A DNA stretch of 64,000 bases from positions 192,424-256,423 of the forward strand of contig NFUW01000002.1 in assembly GCA_002127285.1 (NCBI GenBank). The letters run 5' to 3'. The stretch is from Chitinophagaceae bacterium IBVUCB1. Lineage in GTDB: Bacteria; Bacteroidota; Bacteroidia; Chitinophagales; Chitinophagaceae. The translations under genes and the position numbers were made by a program. Positions 34,425 through 41,950 of this stretch are shown here, one piece after another. Under the pieces are notes generated by a model that saw nothing but the letters and a program-made list of their open reading frames with translations, made no database searches and had not been told where the DNA came from. Within the stretch, counting starts at the first letter, position 1. Each line of letters opens with the position of its first letter.

Positions 34425-35242
34425 ATTTGTCCTTGCTCATTTTGAATGTTTAAAAACTGTATGGTCTCGTCAATTTTATGTGGGTGCTTGCAGTAGTAAT
34501 CCAGCAAAAACAATACGGCAGCTTTGCGGTTGATGTCAAACGAAGTATCAATCTGTTCTACTAAGGACAACCTGTTTCTCAGTTCTTCACTCATTTCCGG
34601 TGCGATGCTCGGTTCAAAGCTGGCGTGGCTGTCAGGCATTGGCAGTTCCGCAGCCTTTTCAGTACCCTCTACTCCCAGCAAGCCTGCTAATGCCTGCCCC
34701 ATTGGTGTTTTATTATTCTTTGCAGCCGCTGCCAGAAAACCGTTCAATACTTCGCCCCAATTGGTTGATTGCAGCAACCGCTTTTCCTTCAGTTCTTCTA
34801 TCTGCTTTTCCAGTAACTCATTATACTCCTCCGCCTCATCAAGCGATTGCTGCGTATCTGCCAGTTTTTCCTGTAACTGCTTTAGTTCAAACTCCTTTTC
34901 CTTTGCATCCAGTTTTTCCTGTATGATCTGGTCAATCTCTCCCAATCCATTCAATCCTTTGGGCTGCTGCTGTGATGGCTCTCCCTGTAATAGAAAGGAG
35001 TAGCGGGTATTGCGGTTCGTGTTTTGCCCGTCAAAAACAAGGATGCTGATGTTGCGGGTGCTGTTCTTTAGTTCCTGTTCATAGTCTTCAAATTCCTCCA
35101 GGTTGTCTGTTCGGGACACTACCTTAAAGCCATCAACAATAATTTCATAGTCTTTTGTCCTGCCTTTTTCAGCTTCCCTTTGCAGATAGCGTTTGATGCT
35201 GTCTATCCTTGACTGGTCGTATTTTTCTTCTATCAATGGCAT
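34421..35242 (-). CDS. Coiled-coil protein of unknown function
   Basis: The 273-aa protein has an N-terminal beta/alpha part (about 1-90) and GLNGLGEIDQ at about 95. A long coiled coil follows (about 105-160, KEFELKQLQEKLADTQQSL), then a linker and a helical C-terminus (about 215-273). No family was recognised. It could be a scaffold, spike or assembly protein. It carries the recurring short motif LNGLG that is found in other proteins of the operon. It is 3 bp from the next gene. Confidence 0.6.
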   Translation of the reverse strand: MPLIEEKYDQSRIDSIKRYLQREAEKGRTKDYEIIVDGFKVVSRTDNLEEFEDYEQELKNSTRNISILVFDGQNTNRNTRYSFLLQGEPSQQQPKGLNGLGEIDQIIQEKLDAKEKEFELKQLQEKLADTQQSLDEAEEYNELLEKQIEELKEKRLLQSTNWGEVLNGFLAAAAKNNKTPMGQALAGLLGVEGTEKAAELPMPDSHASFEPSIAPEMSEELRNRLSLVEQIDTSFDINRKAAVLFLLDYYCKHPHKIDETIQFLNIQNEQGQI

Positions 35243-35244
35243 TT

Positions 35245-35562
35245 TTATTTTTCTTTGGGTATTACCTGTATAAACCTTGCATGTTGAACGATGGACGAGT
35301 TATTCTTTAGGCTGATCTTCCCTTGATGCTCATATTGCAGCTCATTTACACTATCTACCGTTACATCAAAAATCCCGAATACACTATGGACACTTACTGA
35401 ATCTTTAGGGTCAACAAGAATGAATAGCTGGTTATCGCCATCTACCTCCGTTTCCTGTTTGGCTTTCAGAACAAAATGCCTGAACCTTAAATGATAACTG
35501 TCACCAAATCCCAGCTCTGCCATCCTTCTCCTGATATAATCAATCGCTAATTCTATCGTCAT
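35245..35562 (-). CDS. Small beta-rich protein, possibly structural
   Basis: The 105-aa protein has many alternating hydrophobic strands (SVHSVFGIFDVTVDSVNEL, then ISLKNNSSIVQHARFIQVIP) and no Cys, membrane or catalytic motif. Its ATG overlaps the TGA of the gene upstream (ATGA). It is one of four adjacent beta-rich proteins. A minor capsid or other structural role is a guess from context. Confidence 0.5.
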   Translation of the reverse strand: MTIELAIDYIRRRMAELGFGDSYHLRFRHFVLKAKQETEVDGDNQLFILVDPKDSVSVHSVFGIFDVTVDSVNELQYEHQGKISLKNNSSIVQHARFIQVIPKEK

Positions 35563-36020
35563 GTTTTTTCTTTTGTCGGCGCTCGTTCTATCCAGATATA
35601 AAAGGTTACTTTATAATGCAGGTCGTTCTTTAATTTTTGCCCAATGATGTCCCTGAAGCATCCGTATAAAACATGGCAATCCTTTATTTCCAATGGTTCT
35701 GTTTCCCTCATACCGCTTTGCTCAAAGGCTTTTTTCATCCAGCTATCTCCTGTAAAGCCGAGTGTTGGAATTTGTGCATTGGGACGGTCAAGAAAGATGT
35801 CGGTACAATAGCAAAGGTTAGTCTGTCCCTCTGCCTGCAACTGGAGATTGCCTAAAAAGCGCTCGTTGGTAACAGGCAGTGGACTTTGTAATACGGCACT
35901 GCATTCTATCCCTTTTATTTTTTGCGTATCTCTTGGCAGGATTACCTGAAAATATTGCTGGCTGTCCTTTCTCGCTACATTAATTCTCGCTACAACTACA
36001 TCTTCCCTAACTTCATCCAT
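35559..36020 (-). CDS. Beta-rich protein, candidate single-jelly-roll capsid protein
   Basis: The 153-aa protein is made of predicted strands: VVVARINVARKDSQQYFQVILP, KIKGIECSAVLQSPLP, then a middle loop and LHYKVTFYIWIERAP. The segment LPRDTQKIKGIECSAVL aligns by eye with LDKNIRYVRGVLLTS in the next gene and LPKNQALLVSGVVLLAG at 37024. There are four Cys. Three related beta-rich proteins in one operon are what viruses with two or three single-jelly-roll capsid proteins have. No family was recognised. Confidence 0.45.
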   Translation of the reverse strand: MDEVREDVVVARINVARKDSQQYFQVILPRDTQKIKGIECSAVLQSPLPVTNERFLGNLQLQAEGQTNLCYCTDIFLDRPNAQIPTLGFTGDSWMKKAFEQSGMRETEPLEIKDCHVLYGCFRDIIGQKLKNDLHYKVTFYIWIERAPTKEKT

Positions 36021-36024
36021 TATG

Positions 36025-36402
36025 CTAATCGTTTAGCTCACAGTTCAGATAAATAGATACCCTGTATGCCTCGAAAGGCGCACGGCTGTCATTCGTGTCT
36101 TTGTACTCCAACTTCACCATACCATTGCCTACGGCAGTATGTCCTGTTTCATAATAGCGTACATTGGGTGATACATTGATGCCACACATCAATAGCTTGC
36201 TTTCATAACCTTCAGGGAATAGTTCCTGCTTATTCACTTCTATTTTCTGGCTACCCCTGTAATACATCAGGTCATCCTTATTGGAAGTAAGCAACACGCC
36301 CCTCACATAGCGTATGTTTTTGTCCAGTTCAAAAGAGCCGGACACTGTTTTGTCTGCCTCATTTACCTGTATGTCAAACCGTTTTTTAATAATACTTCCC
36401 AT
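36025..36402 (-). CDS. Beta-rich protein, candidate single-jelly-roll capsid protein
   Basis: The 125-aa protein alternates short strands: KRFDIQVNEADKTVSGSFEL, IRYVRGVLLTSN, KIEVNKQELFP, YESKLLMCGINVSP, and ends with YRVSIYLNCELND. Eight or so strands in about 120 residues is the size of a single jelly-roll. It resembles its neighbours in the segment around IRYVRGVLLTS. It sits between the transglycosylase and the 153-aa protein. Structural role is inference. Confidence 0.5.
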   Translation of the reverse strand: MGSIIKKRFDIQVNEADKTVSGSFELDKNIRYVRGVLLTSNKDDLMYYRGSQKIEVNKQELFPEGYESKLLMCGINVSPNVRYYETGHTAVGNGMVKLEYKDTNDSRAPFEAYRVSIYLNCELND

Positions 36403-36417
36403 TTCAAATTTGTTTTA

Positions 36418-36975
36418 TCATGCTGCCATAACTCCGCCTGCGCTTTGGTACACCTGTGTTAAACTGAACACACTCCGTTCTCCCTGCCCGTAACCAGCTC
36501 CCGGAAAAGATGCCCACTCCTTACGGCATTTGTAAATGGCTGCTGCAAACCTGCCGTTCAAAACATCTTCCAGTGCGCCCCGTCTTCGTATCAATTCGAT
36601 AGCTGCCCTGTCCTGACTGATCGGGCTGAAATCCGGCAGGTTCAACGTCTTCTGGACTTCCAGCCAGGTACGGTACAATATCTGGTAAGCTCCTGCTGCC
36701 GTACTGGTGTAGCCACCTTTAGTGATCGCCCTGTTTGGATGCCTTGACAGGTTATGAAATAAAGAGCCACCGTAAAATGTTTTATAAGCGTTTACACCTA
36801 ACGTCCCTTCGGCGTACTGGATCATTATCAGAAAGGCTTTAAGGTTATTAGAGGGCTTCGGCTGTGCCGGAAGTTGTAGGGATGGGGTGGTTGTATTGCC
36901 TTTCGCTATAAAGAAAACCGCCGGAGATAGCAGGGCGGCTATGATAGCTCCCCATTGATACTTGTTTAATCCCAT
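36418..36975 (-). CDS. Lambda R-type lytic transglycosylase with membrane anchor
   Basis: The 185-aa protein has an N-terminal membrane helix (about 9-22) and a domain strongly like phage lambda endolysin R (GH104). It has QYAEGTLG with the catalytic Glu, YGGSLFHNLSRHPNRA, STAAGAYQILYRTW, LPDFSPISQDRAAIELI, and ASFPGAGYGQGE. It cleaves the MurNAc-GlcNAc bond of peptidoglycan to an anhydro product. Here it carries a membrane anchor, so it may act in virion entry from an internal membrane rather than lysis. Confidence 0.85.
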   Translation of the reverse strand: MGLNKYQWGAIIAALLSPAVFFIAKGNTTTPSLQLPAQPKPSNNLKAFLIMIQYAEGTLGVNAYKTFYGGSLFHNLSRHPNRAITKGGYTSTAAGAYQILYRTWLEVQKTLNLPDFSPISQDRAAIELIRRRGALEDVLNGRFAAAIYKCRKEWASFPGAGYGQGERSVFSLTQVYQSAGGVMAA

Positions 36976-37023
36976 ACATTTACTACCGCTCTGTAAGCCT
37001 CAAAACCTTTCTGTTATTAATGA

Positions 37024-37740
37024 TTATGGTGTGGTGATTGTACCATGCAAGCCTGCGAAGATGTACGTGTTCGGCACAACACCTTCGGTTGAACCCAGCT
37101 CGATGGTCATTTCCATCAGCACATCGTCAAGTATCAGGCGTGGGTTCGCCAGCTTGTAATACCCTATAGGTACAAGGTGATAGTTCTGTGTCTTGAACAC
37201 GCCGCAGCTTGTTTCAGGTACAATTTGTTTTTTGTTGGATTTCAGGTTGAACTCACCGTTCACGATAGCAGGGAAGTTTTCCAATGCTTTGAAATCGGTT
37301 GCCACTACTTTGTCCTTTGTTGCATCTGCCGAAACGCCTGCGAGAAGTACCACGCCGCTCACCAGCAAAGCCTGATTTTTTGGCAGCTTGGCGTTGGAAA
37401 CATTTCGTAAGCCTATTTCCTTATCGTCTTGTGTTTCAAACAGCTTGATGGTCTTGGAGCTTACAGGCTTGATGGAGTAGATCATGGTATCTGCCAGTCG
37501 TAGCTCACCTTTTACCAATGCTTCTTTAATAGCAGGTGGTAGCTCTCCAAACATCTTTTCCATTTCCGCCCTTGACCCTTTGGATTGCGCCGGGGGTTGT
37601 GCGAGCTTATTGATGGTCTTAGCCCTTTTTATCGGGTTCATCCTGCGAAGCGCACCTAACAGTTCATCACCATCCAATCCGTCAATACCAAGTAATGCTC
37701 CCTGATTGTTGTATTCTTCTGCACCTTCTAATCCGTACAT
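37024..37740 (-). CDS. Beta-rich protein with Gly-motif N-terminus, candidate major capsid protein
   Basis: The 238-aa protein has an N-terminus (about 1-35) with LEGAEEY and GIDGLDGDELLG, then a helical part. A C-terminal half of about 150 residues is beta-rich: LPKNQALLVSGVVLLAGVS, NGEFNLKSNKKQIVPET, GYYKLANPRLILDDVLMEM and YIFAGLHGTITTP. The GYYKL-NPR and the final GLHGT strand look like capsid beta-barrels of small viruses, but no named family was recognised. With its Gly-motif N-terminus it may be trimmed by a protease. It is separated by 49 bp from the gene either side. Confidence 0.5.
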   Translation of the reverse strand: MYGLEGAEEYNNQGALLGIDGLDGDELLGALRRMNPIKRAKTINKLAQPPAQSKGSRAEMEKMFGELPPAIKEALVKGELRLADTMIYSIKPVSSKTIKLFETQDDKEIGLRNVSNAKLPKNQALLVSGVVLLAGVSADATKDKVVATDFKALENFPAIVNGEFNLKSNKKQIVPETSCGVFKTQNYHLVPIGYYKLANPRLILDDVLMEMTIELGSTEGVVPNTYIFAGLHGTITTP

Positions 37741-37787
37741 TTTTCTTTGTTTTTAGTTTTTAATCAATAAATAGTTTGCTGTTTCTT

Positions 37788-38444
37788 TTACAGGTTGAAA
37801 TCACCAACATCTGCAAGCCCTGTACCTTCCATGCCTTCTATACCTTCCATGTCGTAAGCTCCCTCCAGATCATAACCTCCTGTCATCTGCATTCGCTGCA
37901 AGCCGCTTTCTTCTATCTGTCGCTCTATGCTATCCAGTGCTGCCAGATGACCGTTCATCTCATAATCCCCTTGCAGGTCAAAATCGCCGTTCACTTCGTT
38001 CTGGTAGTTGAAGTATTGAAGATTGCCGAAGCCGCTTGTGCCACTGTTTTTCTTCTTCATCAGCGCATCTAAGAATAGCTTTTCAGAGAAGCTGTCTTTG
38101 TAAGCGTTAATCCTTTCCTTCACACCATCCAGCCCGTCCAGTCCATCTACATTTTTCTGTTGAAAACCGTTGGAAGCCATAATGCCTATCCCGAATATGG
38201 TGGCAAGCCTGTTTTCCATAAAATGCCCCGCACCTGTCATTCCTAATCCTATGAGCAGGGAAGGCTTGCCAATGGCAGCTCCTACAAGCCCGCCGCCTAT
38301 CACGCCTACCAGCAGGTCTTTACCTGTTTCGAGCAAAGAATTTTTTATGTTCCCTTTGGTCGGCAATGCCTGCATACTTCCGAGTATGCTTGCCTTTTGC
38401 GCTTTCTTCGCATACCTGTTCTTTTTAGTTTTTCCTTTTGCCAT
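37788..38444 (-). CDS. Glycine-zipper membrane protein with repeated acidic Gly motifs
   Basis: The 218-aa protein has a basic N-terminus (KGKTKKNRYAKKAQK) and a Gly-rich membrane region (LLVGVIGGGLVGAAIG, LLIGLGMTGAGHF). A polar C-terminal half contains VDGLDGLDGVK and, at the end, LEGAYDMEGIEGMEGTGLADV. The motif phi-D/E-G repeats at least eight times in it. It has the charge and glycine pattern of a membrane-inserted virion protein or pore. No family was recognised. Confidence 0.55.
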   Translation of the reverse strand: MAKGKTKKNRYAKKAQKASILGSMQALPTKGNIKNSLLETGKDLLVGVIGGGLVGAAIGKPSLLIGLGMTGAGHFMENRLATIFGIGIMASNGFQQKNVDGLDGLDGVKERINAYKDSFSEKLFLDALMKKKNSGTSGFGNLQYFNYQNEVNGDFDLQGDYEMNGHLAALDSIERQIEESGLQRMQMTGGYDLEGAYDMEGIEGMEGTGLADVGDFNL

Positions 38445-38479
38445 TTGTTTACATTTTTTGCTTTTTTGTTGGCTGATTG

Positions 38480-40312
38480 TTAGAACCGTACTGCCTTTAT
38501 CTTTCCTTTGTTCTTAGAGGCTTTGGTGGCTTTCCTCAGATGATTTTTCTTCCGGGGAATGCCATTGATAGCTCTGCCTGATGAACGGGGTACAGGTAAT
38601 GGCGGGGACTTTTTCATGCCCATTGCAATCGCAAGTACCGCTAATCCTCCTACACCGATTGCAGTAGGGACGAGCCATTTTTTATGCTTTGCGAAAAACC
38701 CTTCTTCTTCACCTCCACCACTTTCAGAACTGCCAGAGCTTTCCCCGCCACTTGTTTTCATCAGGGCAGAACTGCTTTGGCTACCACCATCCTCGGAACC
38801 ACCAGACCCAGTTGCTGAACTGCCGCCGCCTGAAGAAGAATTGCCACTTTCTGAACCGCCGCCGTTACTCTCTCCTGAATTTCCTGCGGTAATGAGTGCC
38901 ATAGAAGAACTGCCGCTACTACCACTCCCTTCACTACTACCACCTGTGCTTACCTGTGCCGCTTCTTGTTCACCCTGTGCTGCCGCTTCTTCACTGAAGT
39001 CACCTGAACCTTGTCCTTTACCTTTGAAAATATCGCCTACCTTTTTAAGCATTCCCGCAATGGTTGCTATAACCCCAGAAGCTGCGGCTACCGTAGCAAG
39101 GGTAACAGGCTCTCCCAACTCTCCAAATCCTTCCATACCCTCCATTCCGTCTATGTTCTCCGAATGGTATAGAACTGCTCCCAATACTGCGGACAATTGA
39201 GAATTTAAGTCCACATAATCCAGCCCTGCTATTCCTTCAAAGTCAATCCCATCCAATCCTTTTACCTGCTTGTCCTTGTTGCCCTTGCCATTGATAACTG
39301 CTTTTCTCAGGTTTTCCGGTTTCCCGCCAGCGCTATAAAAAATGTTTTCCAGCTTCTGGCGAGTTGCTACCAGCTTTTTGAACCGTTCAGGGTCAATGTT
39401 CTTTTTAGCTGCATCGGCAGGCGACAGGTAACTCCAGCGCAACCTGCTACCAATCTTACCTACGTTCAGCTTCATGGCAGCCAGTACACCATTCCTCAAT
39501 GCAAGTGTTGCGGGGTTGACCTTGTTTACAACATTGAGGAGCTTCTTGATACCCTTTTTCTTTTTGGGCGCATTCGGATCATTTTTAGCTGCTTTCTTCT
39601 CGGCTTTTTTAACCTGACGTTGCTGTTTCTTGGTATTGCCGCCTGCTTTGGGTGCTGCGCCTGCTTTAGGTGCGGCGGCGGCTTTCTTTTTCTTTGCCAG
39701 TTTACCCAGCTCCATGATACCATCCCCACTCAGGTCGTAATCCACTGTGCCGATGCCTTCTATGCCATTTAAAAATTGTAATTCCATCTTATAGTCTTTT
39801 TTCTCGCTGAAGGGTACTTCATAATCGAATTTGTCTGTTACACAATCCACAGTTACATACTTTCCATTGGGCAAATGCACGATGGGATAGATGTGCTGGA
39901 AATAGTTCCGGTGATATTTAGTAATCCGTAGCGAGTGTTCTATCCCAAGATTGGTGAGTATGCTGCTGATAAACGTGCTGTAACAATCACAATCAACTCC
40001 TCGTTTTCGATCATTCCACGTCCTTGCGGGGCTTCTGATCTGTTCATATCCTTCTTCATCCTTCCTGTAAGCAATATGCCCGTACACAAAATGCCAGATG
40101 TTGCGGCAGGTCTCATAAGTGTTTGCTCCTTTAAGCCTTTGGGCGATGGCTTTTGTCTGGTCAAGTGTTTTGTTGACAACTTTTGGAATAAACGCACAGG
40201 TATCGCCTACGCCTGCACTTTTCAGGATGGTGTGATTGCCTACTTCAGCTTTGGGAAAGAAGTGGTCATAGTCTATGCCGCTCTTCAGGTTTCTCTTTCT
40301 TTGTGCTTCCAT
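38480..40312 (-). CDS. Transglutaminase-like cysteine protease fused to Gly-motif and membrane regions
   Basis: This is a 610-aa protein. Residues about 60-175 form a transglutaminase/cysteine-protease fold: RKRGVDCDCYSTFISSIL with candidate nucleophile C108 or C110, YFQHIYPIVHLPNGKYVTVDC with H140 and D156. Then come IEGIGTVDYDLSGDG, a Lys/Ala-rich basic middle, LDGIDFEGIAGLDY and MEGMEGFGEL, a long Gly/Ser-rich low-complexity stretch (about 440-550), one transmembrane helix and a very basic tail (GIPRKKNHLRKATKASKNKG). A protease that is also a membrane or structural protein is unusual. Activity is not shown. It may process itself or neighbours. Confidence 0.7.
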   Translation of the reverse strand: MEAQRKRNLKSGIDYDHFFPKAEVGNHTILKSAGVGDTCAFIPKVVNKTLDQTKAIAQRLKGANTYETCRNIWHFVYGHIAYRKDEEGYEQIRSPARTWNDRKRGVDCDCYSTFISSILTNLGIEHSLRITKYHRNYFQHIYPIVHLPNGKYVTVDCVTDKFDYEVPFSEKKDYKMELQFLNGIEGIGTVDYDLSGDGIMELGKLAKKKKAAAAPKAGAAPKAGGNTKKQQRQVKKAEKKAAKNDPNAPKKKKGIKKLLNVVNKVNPATLALRNGVLAAMKLNVGKIGSRLRWSYLSPADAAKKNIDPERFKKLVATRQKLENIFYSAGGKPENLRKAVINGKGNKDKQVKGLDGIDFEGIAGLDYVDLNSQLSAVLGAVLYHSENIDGMEGMEGFGELGEPVTLATVAAASGVIATIAGMLKKVGDIFKGKGQGSGDFSEEAAAQGEQEAAQVSTGGSSEGSGSSGSSSMALITAGNSGESNGGGSESGNSSSGGGSSATGSGGSEDGGSQSSSALMKTSGGESSGSSESGGGEEEGFFAKHKKWLVPTAIGVGGLAVLAIAMGMKKSPPLPVPRSSGRAINGIPRKKNHLRKATKASKNKGKIKAVRF

Positions 40313-40314
40313 GT

Positions 40315-40797
40315 TTATCGTTTAATCACCACTTCTTTTTTGTCATTGAACGGCAAGTTTGTCCATCCCAAATCAATCGTTGTTACCGTTGTTACAAACA
40401 GGCTGATCGGCTGCTTTGCCATGAGCGCTTTTATCAGCTCGTATATCACCGAGAAAAAGCTCAACACCGGAATCACAATCATAATATCCTTGATAAAGGC
40501 TTCACCGAAGGCAGGTATTCTTATGTCCTTATTGATAACCTGCGAACTGCCCAATAAGGTGTCCTTATGGTCTATCCTTATGTAGGGGAACTTAATCTTG
40601 AAACTTGCCCTTGTAGGGTTTTTTAAAAGTGCATCCACTCTTATGGTCAATCCGTTCCAGTCCAGCTTATGGATGTAGGCTTGTGGTTTTACTTCCAGCG
40701 AAGCCTGCGCCCTTTTAATGTTCATGATGTAGGCGATACCGGCTACAACTCCCGCACCTACGGCGGTTCCCGCCAAAATTTTTGTGCTTGCACTCAT
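40315..40797 (-). CDS. Membrane-anchored LEA2-like beta-sandwich protein
   Basis: The 160-aa protein has one N-terminal helix (about 8-26), then a beta-rich domain: KLDWNGLTIRVDALLKNPTRASFKIKFPYIRI, followed by SSQVINKDIRIPAFGEAFIKDI. The layout, with an NPT/NPN turn and the second half IRIPAFGE, is that of the LEA type 2 (WHy) domain. A C-terminal helical/hydrophobic part follows. LEA2 proteins have structural or stress roles. Here it is probably part of a membrane-bound assembly. It starts one base after the next gene's stop. Confidence 0.6.
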   Translation of the reverse strand: MSASTKILAGTAVGAGVVAGIAYIMNIKRAQASLEVKPQAYIHKLDWNGLTIRVDALLKNPTRASFKIKFPYIRIDHKDTLLGSSQVINKDIRIPAFGEAFIKDIMIVIPVLSFFSVIYELIKALMAKQPISLFVTTVTTIDLGWTNLPFNDKKEVVIKR

Positions 40798-40986
40798 TTA
40801 TTGTTTTGATTTACGCTTCCTGTCCAGGTAATCGGATGTTGTTTTGTAGCCCAGCCAGATAGCACCACCTATTGCTGCTTTCAGGGCATAATCAAATAAT
40901 CCGTGAAAATCTACCTGTGCAAGCAATATTGTCCCTGTAAGCAATACATTGCTAAAATGGCTCCCTGTATGTGTCTCTGGTCTCAT
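40798..40986 (-). CDS. Small membrane protein, first gene of the virus-like operon
   Basis: The 62-aa protein has two hydrophobic patches (NVLLTGTILLAQVDFHGL and AAIGGAIWLGYKTT) and a basic tail (DRKRKSKQ). It is directly behind the conserved promoter at 41018. No family was recognised. It might be a holin or a small membrane structural protein. Confidence 0.5.
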   Translation of the reverse strand: MRPETHTGSHFSNVLLTGTILLAQVDFHGLFDYALKAAIGGAIWLGYKTTSDYLDRKRKSKQ

Positions 40987-41017
40987 AATCTTTAGTCGTA
41001 TTTTTGCTGTTGTTTCA

Positions 41018-41050
41018 CAAAGTTCCGATGGCTGGAGAGGGTCGCTTTCC
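41018..41050 (-). promoter_or_regulatory. Promoter of the virus-like operon with conserved upstream box
   Basis: On the minus strand GGAAAGCGACCCT is followed 14 bp later by ACTTTG, a -7-like box, then 31 bp to the ATG at 40986. The same layout with the same 14-bp gap is at 41918-41950. Confidence 0.6.
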
Positions 41051-41115
41051 CTGTTTGGACGGGAATGGTTCGATAGGATTAAACTTTACCCTATAAAAAC
41101 AAATTCTACCCGATT

Positions 41116-41346
41116 TTATTCACTATAAACAGAACCGGGTATGCCTAATTTCTGAACGATGATGCGCACCTGGCTAATCGTATAATAATGTCCGTTCTTT
41201 TCGCCTATTTCCTTTTCAAATGGCTTGAGCCATTTGCGAAAGGTCTTTATGCCGATACCGTACATCTCGCTGAGCTGCTTCACAGACAAAGGGTAAAGCG
41301 AAAATATTATTGCTCCTGTTTCTTCGTTTCTTTTTGCTGCCTGCAT
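41116..41346 (-). CDS. Small MerR/HTH-like DNA-binding protein (paralogue of 61211 gene)
   Basis: The 76-aa protein contains LSVKQLSEMYGIGIKTFRKWLK, a helix-turn-helix, then FEKEIGEKNGHYYTISQVRII. It is about half identical by eye to the HTH protein at 61211 over about 50 residues. It would recognise DNA in the element. Regulation or excision control are both possible. It lies between the two conserved promoters. Confidence 0.65.
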   Translation of the reverse strand: MQAAKRNEETGAIIFSLYPLSVKQLSEMYGIGIKTFRKWLKPFEKEIGEKNGHYYTISQVRIIVQKLGIPGSVYSE

Positions 41347-41349
41347 AGG

Positions 41350-41895
41350 TTATTGTTTTATGTAGTTATAGTGGATTATGGTATTATAGAAATGCTGTAA
41401 AAGGCTGAAGGCATTTTGTTCTATCAATTTCTCACGGCATTCATTAAATGATTTTTCACAGGGTCTTTGCAGGTATTGATAATAGTGCTGCGCAAGCGTA
41501 GTCAAATGTTTCAGATAGCCCGATACCTGTTGCCGTTTTTCATTCACTCGTTTCAGCCAGCTTCTTGTACCTGCAAATCCATGTTCATAGTTGCGGTTGA
41601 ACCAAACAGAGGGTGCGGGTACGTACCTGTTGGGGTCAGCAGTTATATAACGGCTGGTCAAAATAACCCGTTCACAAAAAGCTATAAATGCTTTTTTGTA
41701 GTCGGGGGCTAATTCAAAATAGTCTCTGATGGACTGCTTCGCTTTGAACAATTCTTCATTAGAGAATTGCTGGTCTTTCCATAGCACGGTATGGGCAAAG
41801 CTCCATGCACCGTTGCACAGGTTTCTGAAATAGTTGTCGTTGTCTGTTTGCCTCGGTTCATAAACCGGGTAGAAGGGAATAATAATTGCTTTCAT
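41350..41895 (-). CDS. Unidentified 181-aa protein
   Basis: From the ATG at 41895 (a longer frame to 41937 runs over the promoter) the protein is all-helical and Tyr/His/Phe-rich, with KAIIIPFYPVYEP and SVWFNRNYEHGFAGTRSW. No signal, membrane segment or known motif was seen. It is transcribed from the second conserved promoter, followed 3 bp after its stop by the HTH gene. It is likely an element-specific protein, and its function is unknown. Confidence 0.5.
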   Translation of the reverse strand: MKAIIIPFYPVYEPRQTDNDNYFRNLCNGAWSFAHTVLWKDQQFSNEELFKAKQSIRDYFELAPDYKKAFIAFCERVILTSRYITADPNRYVPAPSVWFNRNYEHGFAGTRSWLKRVNEKRQQVSGYLKHLTTLAQHYYQYLQRPCEKSFNECREKLIEQNAFSLLQHFYNTIIHYNYIKQ

Positions 41896-41917
41896 GCTCT
41901 CTGTTTTTTTTCGGAAA

Positions 41918-41950
41918 CAAAGATGCAGGTGCGGCAAAGGGTCACTTTCC
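41918..41950 (-). promoter_or_regulatory. Second conserved promoter, for the 181-aa/HTH genes
   Basis: On the minus strand GGAAAGTGACCCT is followed 14 bp later by TCTTTG and then 23 bp to the ATG at 41895. It mirrors the site at 41018-41050 exactly in spacing. Confidence 0.6.

Noticed and set aside
38559..39200. Plus-strand frame rich in Pro and Ser over the transglutaminase-like gene
   Set aside because: It is the antisense of a Gly/Ser-rich low-complexity stretch.
22551..41895. Ordinary tailed prophage
   Set aside because: No terminase, portal, major tail, tape-measure or baseplate proteins could be recognised in a complete gene run.
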